Part shown: piece by piece, positions 1 through 10,710 of the stretch | Numbering within the stretch: the first letter of the stretch is position 1 | Layout of the letters: each line of letters begins with the position of its first letter | From: Gerris lacustris | Lineage: Eukaryota > Arthropoda > Insecta > Hemiptera > Gerridae | Direction of reading: 5' to 3' | Length of the DNA: 64,000 bases | Assembly: GCA_951217055.1 (NCBI GenBank) | Contig: OX578286.1 | Location: forward strand, 35,496,345 to 35,560,344 | Position numbers and translations under genes: made by a program | The notes under the pieces: generated by a model | Database searches by the model: none | Told to the model about the DNA's origin: nothing | Seen by the model: only the letters and a program-made list of their open reading frames with translations

Positions 1-262
1 ATGTTTATTGTTATTATATTTTTACTTGTTTTATAAATCTAAGTAATTTTTTTCCTATATTTTAACCGCCTTACTAGTCATATTATTTTAGTCGTATTTA
101 CTTCAAGTGATAATTATATTATAATAGTTTATTTTTTATTACTTCCTAGTTATACATCAATGAAATATAAATTCCTTTAAGGTATAAAAACAGAAATTAA
201 TAAAAGAAATATAGATAGAATTGTAATATTTATAAAAAAAAATTAAATAATAAATAAATTAA
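1..262. other. AT-rich DNA with no recognised feature
   Basis: Very AT-rich sequence with short A and T runs. No long open frame, inverted repeat or tandem period was seen. Confidence 0.5.
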
Positions 263-600
263 AATAAGAAGGTAGAATAAAAGGGCAGAATAACAAAGTA
301 GTATAATAAGGTTAATTTATAAGGTAGAACAACATGCTAGAACAACAAGGTAGAACAACAAGGTAGAATAACATGCTAGACCAACAAGGTAGAACAACAG
401 GATAGAACAACAGGATAGAACAACAAAGTAGAACAACAAGGTAGAATAACAAGGTAGAACAACAAGGTAGAACAACAAGGTAGAACAACAAGGTAGAACA
501 ACAAGGTAGAACAACAAGATAGAACAACAAGGTAGAATAACAAGGTAGAACAACAAGGTAGAATTACCAGTAAAATAACAGGGCATATTAACACAGTAGG
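263..600. repeat. 12-bp minisatellite
   Basis: About 25 imperfect copies of a 12-bp unit (AGGTAGAACAAC), with variants such as GGTAGAATAACA. Because the period is a multiple of three, several minus-strand frames stay open and would encode Leu/Phe/Cys/Val-rich repeats. These frames are a by-product of the repeat and not genes. Confidence 0.9.
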
Positions 601-631
601 GATAGAATCATTTATAAAATCAAGTAGCGTC

Positions 632-790
632 CCGAAGATGCTCCTCGAAATTAATTGTTTTTGCTAAGCTAAGGCAACCACATTTATTCCAATAAAAATA
701 AATGGTTGTTTTGATTTGTTGGTCTTCAAATAGATATAATAACTTATCTAAATAGATATCTAAATAAATTTACGTAATTTTCATTTTTTT
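632..790 (+). repeat. fragment of a dispersed repeat (GGCAACCACATTTATTCC family)
   Basis: Shares the block GGCAACCACATTTATTCC, a TTGTTTTGATTTGTTGGTC block and a run of ATAGATATAATA with copies near 19.9 kb, 35.8 kb, 36.2 kb and 36.6 kb. At 35.4-36.8 kb the same block lies in the arms of a large inverted repeat, so this is probably a detached arm of that foldback family. Confidence 0.65.
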
Positions 791-1858
791 TTACTACGTT
801 TTTATTAGCTTGCTTTCTTGTTTGTTTGTTTGTTTGTCCGGTACAAATCTGGCAATCGATTTTTAACTAACTTCCCGAATAGCTAGTCATGTGAAACTTT
901 TAGCATAGCTCAGAACACGATGACAATGTGTTATTTTAATACTTTTAGCCATCTTTCAGCAGAATTTAATTGGGTTTCAGTAAATTTTGCTGTATGGAAA
1001 GTTAGTTCGGAAAAAAATCCGCAAGTTATTTTATTTGTTTTGCCATGTCCCCTATTTACAATCTTCATTTTGACGGGTTTCAAATTTGTGATTTTTATAA
1101 TTAAGAGATAAACATTGAATGACATCAAAACAGGAAATATATCGATTTTATTATTTATTATTTATATATTATTTCAAATATATCGATGGCACGGTTTAGA
1201 TTTGGTGTTAAGGAGATCCCTTGTACAAAGATTTGTCCTTTTATAGGTTTAAGATCAGCTCTCTAGACTCTAGATGGTTGTCATTTATGTGAAGTAAATA
1301 AATTCGGAACTTTTTTTTTTTTTTTCACTAACATTATATATTATATATCAATAACAATTATACTATCAACCTTACATACGATTCAACAGAAAATTTAAAA
1401 ACGTAGTATATAAAAAATTCTTTTTATCTTGAAATTATTCCAAATATAAAATTAAGCCCTTCGCCACAGGCTAAATGGTTTGCAGTAAATAAAACAACAA
1501 CAAATTACCATAACTATTATTATTCCAGTGAAACATAAAATTCTTCTAAATACTTTTTTTTTTTAAATAATTTATAACAAAAATGCATAACAACATTTGT
1601 ATCTCATAAAACCATTGAAGTTATATAATAGCTAGTTAAAAATAATTACACCTTTGAAGTCTTTACTTTTGATAGTATATAAGAATAGAGATAGTACATT
1701 CCAATTTTATTTCTAGGGATAATGTATCCAAAAAATGTATTTAAATAAAAAAAAATCGGGAACAGTCTATTACCAACTCAGGAGTATGTTTAGGCCTATA
1801 AGAATTATATTTTATAAAACAATTAATATTTTATATGGTAATCAATAATGTTTTAAAA

Positions 1859-1890
<32 letters not shown>

Positions 1891-2460
1891 TAAATATAAA
1901 AAAATAATAATAAAAATAAATATAAAAGAAAACAAAAATGTAATATAACTGTGTACTACAATCATCATTAAAGAAATATATATATACTATATATTTTTTA
2001 ATATGGTAATCAATACTGTTTAGAAAAATAAATAAACAAAAAAAAAATCATAATAATAAAAAATGTAATATAACGGTGTACTAAATAAAAAACAAGAAAA
2101 AAACTTGAATAATTACAGAGATATATTGTTATAAAAGGGGTACGAAGTGTTTAAAATGTTACAACCTTGATAGGGTAGAATTTTATAGCTCTCTTATTCT
2201 TATGTACAGAGAAGTAATAATTATGTACATTGTATTTAGATGCAGTTGTTTCTTTTTAAAATAATAATTATACGCTATAAACAATTTCTCAACTATTACT
2301 AGCTGTATAAAAGTAAACTCATTACGTTATATTTCCTCGATTTTTAACATGCGTGCCTGCATTATTGTGTGTTGTTTTTTTTTTTAAATTTTTAAGCGAT
2401 TTTAGATTTAGTTTCGGTTTGGAAGAAAACTAACTTAAAGTTTCAAGTGAATGTACATTC
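791..2460. other. AT-rich intergenic DNA with a (TAA)n tract
   Basis: Non-coding by appearance. It contains an ATA/TAA trinucleotide run near 1858-1930 and many A/T runs. The open frames near 920-1130 overlap on both strands, match nothing recognised and have low-complexity composition. Confidence 0.5.
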
Positions 2461-2461
2461 A

Positions 2462-2986
2462 CTGAAAGCTACTTTTCACTTAAGGTATAGCAACTACTTT
2501 AGTAAGACGTACAGTACAATTAGAGTTTAAAGCAACTACTATTCTTAACTAAAACCTACAATTCACTTAGAGTTTAAATAAACTATTATTTACTAAAACC
2601 TACAGTTCACTTAGAGTTTAAAGCAACTATTCTTAACTAAAACCTACAGTTCACTTAGAGTTTAAAGCAACTATTATTTACTAAAACCTACAGTTCACTT
2701 AGAGTTTAAAGCAACTATTATTTACTAAAACCTACAGTTCACTTAGAGTTTAAAGCAACTATTATTTACTAAAACCTACAGTTCACTTAGAGTTTAAAGC
2801 AACTATTATTTACTAAAACCTACAGTTCACTTAGAGTTTAAAGCAACTATTATTTACTAAAACCTACAGTCCACTTACAGTTTTAACAACTATTCATTGC
2901 TAAGACCTACAGTTCACTTAGAGTTTAAGCAACTATTCTTTACTAAGACCTACATTTCACTTAACGTTTAAATATACTATTATTTA
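2462..2986. repeat. 44-bp satellite array, left part
   Basis: About ten copies of a 44-bp unit containing CTACAGTTCACTTAGAG and ACTATTATTTACTAAAAC. Central units are nearly identical and edge units diverge. The array stops at 2994, at a hAT insertion, and resumes at 4090, so 2462-2986 and 4098-4735 were once continuous. Confidence 0.9.
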
Positions 2987-2994
2987 CTAAAACC

Positions 2995-4089
2995 AGGGGT
3001 GCCCACAGAGTGGGGTTATGACGCAGACTGCGTTTTTAAAATTCTTGGGGGGGGGGGGGTAGTAAATAGCACTTTTTTCCACTTTGGGGGGGGGGTGGAT
3101 GTTATAATAAATATTTTTCTTAGTTCTTTTCCTGTAAGGACAATCTTGCCCACAGGAATCCTTAAAACTCATCTTTTAGCACTTCAATTTTCAAAAATTC
3201 TCCGGGGGAGGCCCCCCGGACACCCCGCCGTTATTTGTCCAAAGAGGCCAATCCTCTCAATGGCTCTGCTAGCGGTTCGGCTGATAAAGCAATGAGCAGA
3301 GTTAAAATAATCAAAGACAGACTAAGGACTACAATGGGAGACACATGGCTTTCTAACTTAATGGTAATTTCAATTTCTGCAGGAAAAGATGTATTATATT
3401 CAATTTCCACAAACGAAATCATATTGATGCATTTCCTTTATCAACATTACAAAGAAAAATTCCTTCCCGAGCTTAGAAATTACTTGTCTTATTTCTGTTA
3501 CACTGAGACTTTCCTTTCTTTTTTTTTGTCATTTATTCAAATCAAGAGTTTTATAATGATTTTTCTTCACTTTAAGTTTACAATAAGATTTTTGAAACGT
3601 TCAGTATAATTTTTATGCACTAAGAACAGGATGTAGCATATTTTCAATAAATATTAGTATAGAGTCTGCCAATATTAGTTTCCTAAAAATTTGTTTAGAT
3701 ACAATTTTGTAGGCAGGTGTAGTTTTAGTTAAATTTGTACGTGATATGATATAAGTTTTTGTATTCATATTGAATTTTATATTAGGTTTGTGTGTTTTAG
3801 TACTTGTGATTTGTTTTATATAAAATAGATCAATCCTCATATAATATGTGGACCCATATAATGCAAAAATCTTAAACGAACTGTTATTTTTTAATAAAGT
3901 CTCAGGTTAACTATAAAAGGAGTTTTATTTCATTTTATTCTAAAATGTAACTATTTGTACATTATAAATACTGACAAATATAAGTCAGGTAAGGTATTTA
4001 TATTTTACCAACATAACGTAAACCGAAGAAGATGTGTATGTATTAACATACCTCAAAAAGTTGGGGGGGGGGGGGGTTGGGCACCCCTG
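2995..4089. mobile_element. non-autonomous hAT element inserted in the 44-bp satellite
   Basis: The ends are inverted: AGGGGTGCCCA at the left and TGGGCACCCCTG at the right. Both sides carry the octamer CTAAAACC (2987-2994 and 4090-4097), an 8-bp target duplication typical of hAT transposons, and the same octamer is part of every uninterrupted satellite unit. Inside are G-runs at 3049-3058 and 3085-3094, a GC-rich block (CCGGGGGAGGCC) and a hAT transposase tail. At 1.1 kb it is an internally deleted derivative. Confidence 0.88.
3235..3609 (+). pseudogene. hAT transposase C-terminal (dimerisation) remnant
   Basis: Within this frame, about 3292-3426 encodes SRVKIIKDRLRTTMG, then a hydrophobic stretch and TNEII. 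This resembles the end of ZMYM-type hAT transposases, where a L-KIIK-LRSTM-RLS-L-LSIE pattern is followed by DEII in the dimerisation region. The frame opens without a credible start and runs on into AT-rich sequence, so only the last domain survives. The family call rests on motif resemblance and on the surrounding hAT termini. No catalytic residues are present. Confidence 0.65.
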
Positions 4090-4097
4090 CTAAAACC

Positions 4098-4735
4098 CAC
4101 AAAATTTACAGTTTTAACAACTATTCATTGCTAAGACCTACGGTTCAATTAGAGTTTAAAGCAACAATTCTTAACTAATACCTACAATTCACTTATAGTA
4201 CTACTAACCTACAATTCACTTAGAGTAACTATTATTTACTAAAACCTACTGTTCACTTAGAGTTTTAACGACTATATTCATAGCTATGACCTAAAGTTCA
4301 CTTAAAGTTTAAATCAGCTATTCATTACTTAGACCTGCAGTTCACTTAGAGCTTAAAAAATTATTAAGATTTACAGCTCACCTAGAGTTTAATGAACCTA
4401 TTCTTTACTAAGACCTACACACCTACAAACATCCCTTTCCCCTTTCTTTTGAAGACATACAGTTCATTTAAATTTAAAAGAAACTAATTTTTAAAAAGAC
4501 CTACAGTTCGCTTAGATTTTTAAAGACTAAATGTTTACAAAGACTTACAGTTCACTTAAATTTTAAAGAAATAGAACATTTATTAAAAGCCACTGTTTAT
4601 ACTAATAGTTTAAAGCTACTTTTCACTTTTTCATTTATTAAAAGGCACTGTTTATACTAATAGTTTAAAGCTACTGTTCACTTAGAGTTAAGAACAACTG
4701 CACATTCACCTAATATGATTTTTTCACTCAAGGTC
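4098..4735. repeat. 44-bp satellite array, right part
   Basis: Continues the 44-bp unit (CTACAGTTCACTTAGAG) after the hAT insertion, with increasing divergence, small deletions and a local duplication of a shorter GTTTAAAGCTACT unit near 4600-4680. Confidence 0.85.
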
Positions 4736-5160
4736 TTACTTCTTAAGCTAACGTAAATTGCTCAATTAGTGCGTAAGCTGAGGTTAGTTTAGTGCAATTA
4801 TCTGAATAAAGAAATAAATCTTTATTATATCTCTATAGAGTTATTTTTAGATTTAATTTATAATTTCAAGTAGAAACCTTTGTAGAGAAGAAAATTACGG
4901 AATAAAGCAGACAACTTAATAAGTAGACAATTTAAGTAATGAATGCCAATGAACATTTATAATTATCAATAAAACAATACAAGTAGCTTTCTCGGAAAAA
5001 AATCGTGTTTTTGGAATATTATTACACAAAGGTACAGTAAGACAATTGGAATAAAATACTCCTATGGCAAAGGAATCATCATAATGTACGACCATTACTG
5101 TAATCATTTGTTTATTATATATGACAATGTTTGTCTTGTTTGTTTTGAACCGGTTTATTA
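4736..5160. other. AT-rich spacer with no recognised feature
   Basis: No tandem period, terminal repeats or plausible coding frame seen. The minus-strand open frame at 4916-5107 has no recognised motif. Confidence 0.45.
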
Positions 5161-5161
5161 T

Positions 5162-5733
5162 TTTATCTACGATTGATACGAAATATAAACATTATATCTT
5201 TGTTTAGATGCGTAGAAAGTGATTATTTACGTACTTGTATTCATTGCGCATGCGCGTCTCATAGTTCTGAACAATTCCTCTTCTTTACCACACTAGTGCG
5301 GTAAAGAAGAGGAATTATTCAGCTTTACGCACGATTAGCAAGTTTGTTTACATTTAACAAAACTAATTTGCTGTTTTTTTTATTTTTATTAAAGTAACGG
5401 TTTATATCGAGTTTCTAGTGAAAAACAATGAGTGAATCAAGTGACTTTGACGAAAATGTGGAGAATAATACTCCTCCAGAAATAATTAATTCGGCAATAA
5501 ATACAACTCAAGAATTAATGCCATCTTTATCAAGAGAGAGAGATACGAACTTACATACAGCAAGTTTATTTTTTTCTGTATTTATTATTTAAATCTAACA
5601 ATCGTAGATAAAGTATGGTACGCAACTCGAGCGAAAATGGCATTTTGCATTGCTCGTGTGGTTTTACTACCCTCGCTGTCGCTTGGGTGCAAACTCCACA
5701 CTCTTTCCGCACTCGACGCGTAATGTACTATTA
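5162..5733 (+). mobile_element. repeat element carrying a short ORF, copy 1
   Basis: First of three copies (others 24122-24693 and, reversed, 45003-45499). It starts with TTTATCTACGATTG, and the reverse complement CAATCGTAGATAAA lies at 5599-5612, so a 451-bp unit has inverted ends. A further 120 bp ends at CGCGTAATGTACTATTA in all copies. Inside are a CpG-containing GCGCATGCGC palindrome, a hairpin around 5268-5325 (TTCCTCTTCTTTACC and its inverse), a leader and a 54-codon ORF. Superfamily not identified. It could be a deletion derivative keeping the first exon of a transposase. Confidence 0.75.
5428..5592 (+). CDS. 54-aa ORF inside the repeat element, copy 1
   Basis: The ATG is in a good context (AAAACAATGA). 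The peptide begins MSESSDFDENVENN, is acidic and Asn-rich at its N-terminus, and ends with a hydrophobic tail (SLFFSVFII). In copy 2 the frame is kept despite a 6-bp deletion and substitutions, while copy 3 is broken. The N-terminus resembles no family I can name. It may be the first coding exon of a lost transposase, with the hydrophobic end translated from non-coding sequence. No Pfam-type domain is visible. Expression is unknown. Confidence 0.4.
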   Translation: MSESSDFDENVENNTPPEIINSAINTTQELMPSLSRERDTNLHTASLFFSVFII

Positions 5734-5751
5734 ACTAAGTGAAGAATTAAC

Positions 5752-5940
5752 GGCAACAATCCAAAGAAGATGTACGGAATGTTCTTCTTTAGAATGTTAC
5801 TCCCTTTATAAAAGCAGAAGTGTGATATTCCTTTGTCCCTACGTACATTGGATTAAATATCCCTTTGTCTTAATAGCTATTTAGTCAGTCATTTACATTC
5901 TAAAAAAAAGCATAGGGGAGTAACAATCTAAAGAAGTACT
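5752..5940 (-). mobile_element. CTTCTTTAG MITE, copy a
   Basis: One of at least ten copies of a MITE ending in CTTCTTTAGATTGTTACTCC or its complement. This copy reads GGCAACAATCCAAAGAAG at its left and GTAACAATCTAAAGAAGTAC at its right. The interior has the family core CCTTTGTC...GTACATTGGA. The outermost small hairpin at the left is reduced to one arm. Confidence 0.85.
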
Positions 5941-6229
5941 GAAATAAGTCCACAATCACCGAGCAATAGATTATTATGCAGGTAAAATTCTATCTGTCAA
6001 AACTAGTTCTATTGATTCTACCTTAAGGGTCATTTTACTTTCCCATAAACAAGAGCAAACGTGCGAACCACTTTTGTGGTTTCAATGAAATCCATCATGA
6101 ATCTATTAATTCATAGCGATTTATTATTCTCAGTTTGCGCATCATTTAAAAATATTTGCGACTGCAATTTTTAAGTTGCAAATGAGCGCCTAGCTTAATC
6201 TACTTATAACCAAGGTGAGAGTAATTTAC

Positions 6230-6490
6230 ATTGGATTTAAATACCATGAATTTTAGCGCTAAATTTGGGGGCCACTAATCCTCTAAAAGGTAAGAAAAAA
6301 ATTATTTATCAAAATGATTCAATTTCGATTTTTAAAAAAAAAAAAAAAAAATGTACTCTCATTTAAATAGTTTTCCCTGGAAAAATCTAGTTTATGATAA
6401 AATACCTATATAAACGTGAGAGGCCTGGTTCAAATCCCCTCCGTAGAGGAGTTATTTTTATGGTAAATTTTGATAAAATGTAAAATAATC
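6230..6490 (+). repeat. partial copy of the B-box-bearing repeat
   Basis: Matches the interior of the repeat at 13745-14385: GCTAAATTTGGGGG, TTTTCCCTGGAAAAATCTAG, then GGTTCAAATCCCC, a tRNA-like B box. Both the 5' half and the 3' end are missing. Confidence 0.7.
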
Positions 6491-6503
6491 TCTGGATAAA
6501 GTG

Positions 6504-6734
6504 GTACTTCTTTAGATCGTTACTCCCCTGTTTTTTTTAGAATAAAAATGACTTTGTCTAAATAACTATTAGGACAAAGGGATGGTTAGTCCAATGTACT
6601 TTGGGATAAAGAAATATCACACTTCTGTTTTTATAAGGGGAGTAACAGTCTAACGAAGAACATTCCGAACACCTTCTTTAGATTGTTACTCCTCTCTGTT
6701 TTTTTAATGGGGAGTAACAATCTAAAGAAGTGCC
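6504..6734 (+). mobile_element. CTTCTTTAG MITE, copy b (full length)
   Basis: Begins TACTTCTTTAGATCGTTACT and ends GTAACAATCTAAAGAAGTGC. An inverted motif pair (AGTAACAGTCTAACGAAG then CTTCTTTAGATTG) divides it into a long hairpin (left) and a short hairpin (right). Confidence 0.9.
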
Positions 6735-6807
6735 GTTGAAGTAATTATGTACTGTTATATGAATAAGTTAAGAACGAATTGTATCGGAGTTGTTTAATTG
6801 ATTTTTG

Positions 6808-6894
6808 CATCGAAGTTTTTGGCTGTTAGTTCTAAGGACAATTTTTGGCTGTTAGTTCTAAGGACAGTTTTTGGCTGTTAGTTCTAAGTTACAG
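6808..6894. repeat. 26-bp tandem triplication
   Basis: Three near-identical units of TTTTTGGCTGTTAGTTCTAA plus a GGACAA spacer. Confidence 0.9.
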
Positions 6895-7319
6895 TAGTTA
6901 CCTGGAATAAATGTTCAAGGAGGAGATTATGGACGCGATGTAAGAAGGGTTGATGGAGATGTCGCTGAGGTCCGGACTGATACCTTGTCTCCGAAGGTGG
7001 AGTGTCGTCCCTAATGGCGAGGCTGCCCCTAGGACCCAAGTCGGGTACCATGGACAAGCCTACCGCAGGTAACTCTAACATCACTCCGGGCGCAGGCATC
7101 CTCTCGTCTTTCAGCTTAATAGTACAACGTACAACGGTTAGAAGTGTGAAGGAGACGTGGTGGTGTCGGGTCTATATCGGCGGTGAGTCGACCTCGGACA
7201 TCCCCACCACATCAAGGTGGATTCCCCCTAGCCAACTCTACTCTCCAATTCGTTGGTCACCTTCGTGGAAATCTACTGTCCAAGATAAAACCCACAGGCA
7301 TGTCAAACACTTGCATTAA
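6895..7319. other. GC-richer patch of unknown origin
   Basis: About 400 bp with clearly higher GC than its surroundings and open frames on both strands (105 codons on plus at 7002-7319; 71 codons on minus at 6884-7099). Neither peptide contains a motif I recognise. A different plus frame, near the left, reads LPGINVQGGDYGRDV then stops. It could be a fragment of a retroelement, a decayed exon or horizontally acquired DNA. The sequence does not decide. Confidence 0.35.
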
Positions 7320-7727
7320 ATACCCTAACCAAATCAACTGCTACTTCACACTGTAAACAGCTACTTGTACCACGGCCAACTTAAAACCGCATCATCAAAC
7401 CTAAATCTTTATTTAATGCATTCTGTAAAACTACAGAAATTCCCCCGTGTTTCAATTTCCATAAATTTCTGTTAGCGTAATCACTTGAGAACAATTTATA
7501 TTTCAATGAATTGAAATGACCATATTTAATTTAATTGTAATACAGTTAATAGTATTGATTGTAGATGTTATGGTATATATTCATGATGAAAGTAAACTTC
7601 AGGAATAAGAGCGTTGATGAAGATCATCATAATGAATACACAAAGAACAGTCGGACGACCGCAAATTTCAAATCAAGAGCAAAGGAACACCTACAAAGTC
7701 CTAACAGTATATAGTCCAGGGATAGCG
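7320..7727. other. unique-looking spacer
   Basis: Moderately AT-rich with no tandem structure, terminal repeats or recognisable coding potential. It ends at the GATAGCGTGCAAAAAAGTGT end of a foldback element. Confidence 0.4.
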
Positions 7728-8146
7728 TGCAAAAAAGTGTCTGACTAACATCCAGCTAGAATTTTGTATACAAGTCAATCTTTTAGCGCCTTTTAAGAAT
7801 ATGTGGTCGGCTAAGTTCGTCTGTGGTCCCACAGACGAACTTAGCCGACCACATATTCTTAAAAGGCGCTAAAAGATATAGCTTGACAATAGACGTTTAA
7901 ATAAACAAAACGGTGAAGAGCGGCCATGACTCACCAATTACGGTGGACCAATGTGATTTTCATGATCCTGAGTACAGAATTAGTTAGTAGACCAAAAATC
8001 AAGTCAATGTTATTTTCACACTTGATGGGTTAGTTATTCAAATATTACTACAAATCAACCTGGTCCTCTGTCAACGGACAAACTAACATCAACTTGATTT
8101 TCGGTCTACTAACTATTCTGTACTCAGGATCATGAAAATCACATTG
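7728..8146 (+). mobile_element. foldback element (GATAGCGTGCAAAAAAGTG family), truncated copy
   Basis: The left end AGTCCAGGGATAGCGTGC matches the ends of the element at 43437-44722. It holds a near-perfect 98-bp palindrome (7778-7875; arms contain AGAATATGTGGTCGGCTAAG) and a second inverted repeat about 7950-8145 (arms ATTTTCATGATCCTGAGTAC). The right terminal sequence is missing: the second hairpin runs straight into the 59-bp tandem array. Confidence 0.8.
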
Positions 8147-8153
8147 TCCTAAC

Positions 8154-8460
8154 CTTTGCTTTCCTACGGTATGATTGGTTGTGTTTAACCTTATTTTCCA
8201 TAGTTTCCCTAGCTTTGCTTTCCTACGCTATGATTGGTTGTGTTTAACCTTATTTTCCATAGTTTCCCTAGCTTTGCTTTCCTACGCTATGATTGGTTGT
8301 GTTTAACCTTATTCTCCATAGTGCTCTAAACTTTGCTTTCCTACGCTATGACTGGTTGTGTTTAACCTTATTTCCCATAGTTTCCTAACCTTTACTTTCC
8401 TACGCTTTGTTTGATATTGTTTAACCTTACTCTGCATTGTGTCTTAAACTCTAAACTTTG
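8154..8460. repeat. 59-bp minisatellite
   Basis: Five units with period 59 (CTTTGCTTTCCTACGCTATG at 8154, 8213, 8272, 8331 and 8390) plus a diverged sixth. The first three are nearly identical. Confidence 0.9.
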
Positions 8461-9140
8461 TTTTCCGCTGAGAACTTTTCTAGTTTGGAGTATTCCCAAA
8501 AACAAAAGTCATCTAACATATTTCGATCATTAATACTATTCTATGGAAACATAGCAACAATCAACTATTCCAGATAACACTATAGAATAGCTTTTTATAA
8601 AAATACGTTTAAATATTGAATCTTTAAGCGTAAAACAATGTTATTATTTTTCCCAAATTCAATAAGTAATAATCAACAAATTGACTTAATTTCATCTGGA
8701 ATTATTGTAATGACTCTTATGTCCTTGAGCTTCGCTTTATTTTTGTTTTGTTTTATCATAAAATATCTTTGGCAAGTTAACATATAATTTCAAGATAAAT
8801 AAATGTTTTTAAACTTTAAGAAGCAGTGTAGTCATGTAGATTTTGTCCATTCTTTTTAAGTCTTTAATGAATTACTTCGAATGTTTATGTCATCTTTAAA
8901 GTAAAAAAAAAAGGTAGAAATATACATTGTTTTGTTTATTTCAATTGGTTATTTAAGAGAAAGGGGTCAATAGGGGATAAGAGGGGAAAGATATAAAGAA
9001 AATAAAATGATATTATCTAAGATAAGAGAAGTTTTAAAAATTTAGAATGATTAAGAAGCTTCTCAGATAAAAAAGTTGACGTTAGAAAATAATACCTGAG
9101 TTTTAGAGATACACTATCTCTATCTATTATCTCAACCCTT
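8461..9140. other. AT-rich spacer
   Basis: No recognised gene or repeat. One purine-rich stretch (AAGAGGGGAAAGATATAAAG) lies just ahead of the 57-bp array. Confidence 0.45.
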
Positions 9141-10500
9141 ACTAAAAGATCCTGACCAACGTTACTATCGAGTGATTTTGAGCGACAGTTTTAAAAAAAG
9201 ATCCTGAACAACGGTAATGTCGAGAATTCTGAGCAAAGGTGCTATAAAGAGATCCTGAGCAAAGGTACTATCGAGAGACTGAGCAACGGTGCTACCAAGA
9301 GATTCTGGGCAAATAGGTATACTATAAAGAGATCCTGAATAACGATATTATCAAGAGATTCTGCGCAACATTATTATCAAACGATTCTGAGCGACGGTGC
9401 TATAAAGAGATCCTGAGTAACAATACTATCAAATCAAGAGATTCTGAGCGACGGTGCTATGAAGAGATCCTGAGTAACAATACTATCAAATCAAGAGATT
9501 CTGAGCGACGGTGCTATAAAGAGGTCCTGAGTAACAATACTATCAAATCAAGAGATTCTGAACGACGGTGCTATAAAGAGATCCTGAGTAACAATACTAT
9601 CAAATCAAGAGATTCTGAGCGACGGTGCTATAAAGAGGTCCTGAGTAACAATACTATCAAATCAAGAGATTCTGAGCGACGGTGCTATAAAGAGATCCTG
9701 AGTAGCAATACTATAAAATCAAGAGATTCTGAGCGACGATGCTTTAAAGAGATCCTGAGTAACAATACTATCAAATCAAGAGATTCTGAGCGACGATGCT
9801 ATAAAGAGATCCTAAATAACAATACTATCAAATCAAGAGATTCTGAGCGACGATGCTATAAAGAGATCCTGAGTAACAATACTATCAAATCAAGAGATTC
9901 TGAGCGACGGTGCTATAAAGAGATCCTGAGTAACAATACTATCAAATCAAGAGATTCTGAGCGACGGTGCTATAAAGAGATCCTGAGTAGCAATACTATA
10001 AAATCAAGAGATTCTGAGCGACGGTGCTATAAAGAGATCCTGAGTAACAATACTATCAAATCAAGAGATTCTGAGCGACGGTGCTATAAAGAGGTCATGA
10101 GTAACAATACTATAAAATCAAGAGATTCTGAGCGACGGTGCTATAAAGAGATCCTGAGTAGCAATACTATAAAATCAAGAGATTCTGAGCGACGATGCTA
10201 TAAAGAGATCCTGAGTAACAATACTATCAAATCAAGAGATTCTGAGCGACGGTGCTATAAAGAGATCCGTAGTAACAATACTATCAAATCAAGAGATTCT
10301 GAGCGACGGTGCTATAAAGAGATCCTAAATAACAATACTATCAAATCAAGAGATTCTGAGCGACGATGCTATAAAGAGGTCCTGAGTAACAATACGATTA
10401 AGAGAGTCTAAGCAAAGGTACTATCAAGAGAACCTGAGCAACGTTTCTATCAAGAGATTTTGAACGGCGGTACTCTCAAGAGATCCCGAGAATCGAGGTT
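9141..10500. repeat. 57-bp minisatellite with a 19-codon period
   Basis: More than twenty units of 57 bp, each with CAAGAGATTCTGAGCGACGG and TGCTATAAAGAGATCCTGAG. Central units are almost identical, flanking ones shorter and diverged (9141-9420; 10390-10500). As 57 is divisible by three, a plus frame at 10097-10411 reads five times through a 19-residue unit containing NNTIKSRDSERRCYKE. Upstream units have stops in this frame, so translation is unlikely. Confidence 0.92.
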
Positions 10501-10710
10501 AACGGCAGATCACACTGTTAATCGAGTGTGGGGTGTCACGTAACAACCACTATAGCGCGATAATGAGCGACAGTCGACAGAAACAAGTATTGCTGTCGTA
10601 CAGCAACGGAACATTGTGGTAGATATTGGTAGTATAGTGACGTTGCGACTATACTTATTGAGACATTAGATTTGGCCAGAAAATTATTGATAGCATTATA
10701 CTAATGGTAC

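Noticed and set aside
312..594. Three overlapping minus-strand open frames of 72-89 codons rich in Leu, Phe and Cys
   Set aside because: They are read through a 12-bp tandem repeat whose period is a multiple of three. All frames look alike and no gene signal is present.
9141..10500. CRISPR-like spacing in the 57-bp array
   Set aside because: The units are contiguous and homogeneous, with no unique spacers between short palindromic repeats. The host is a eukaryote.
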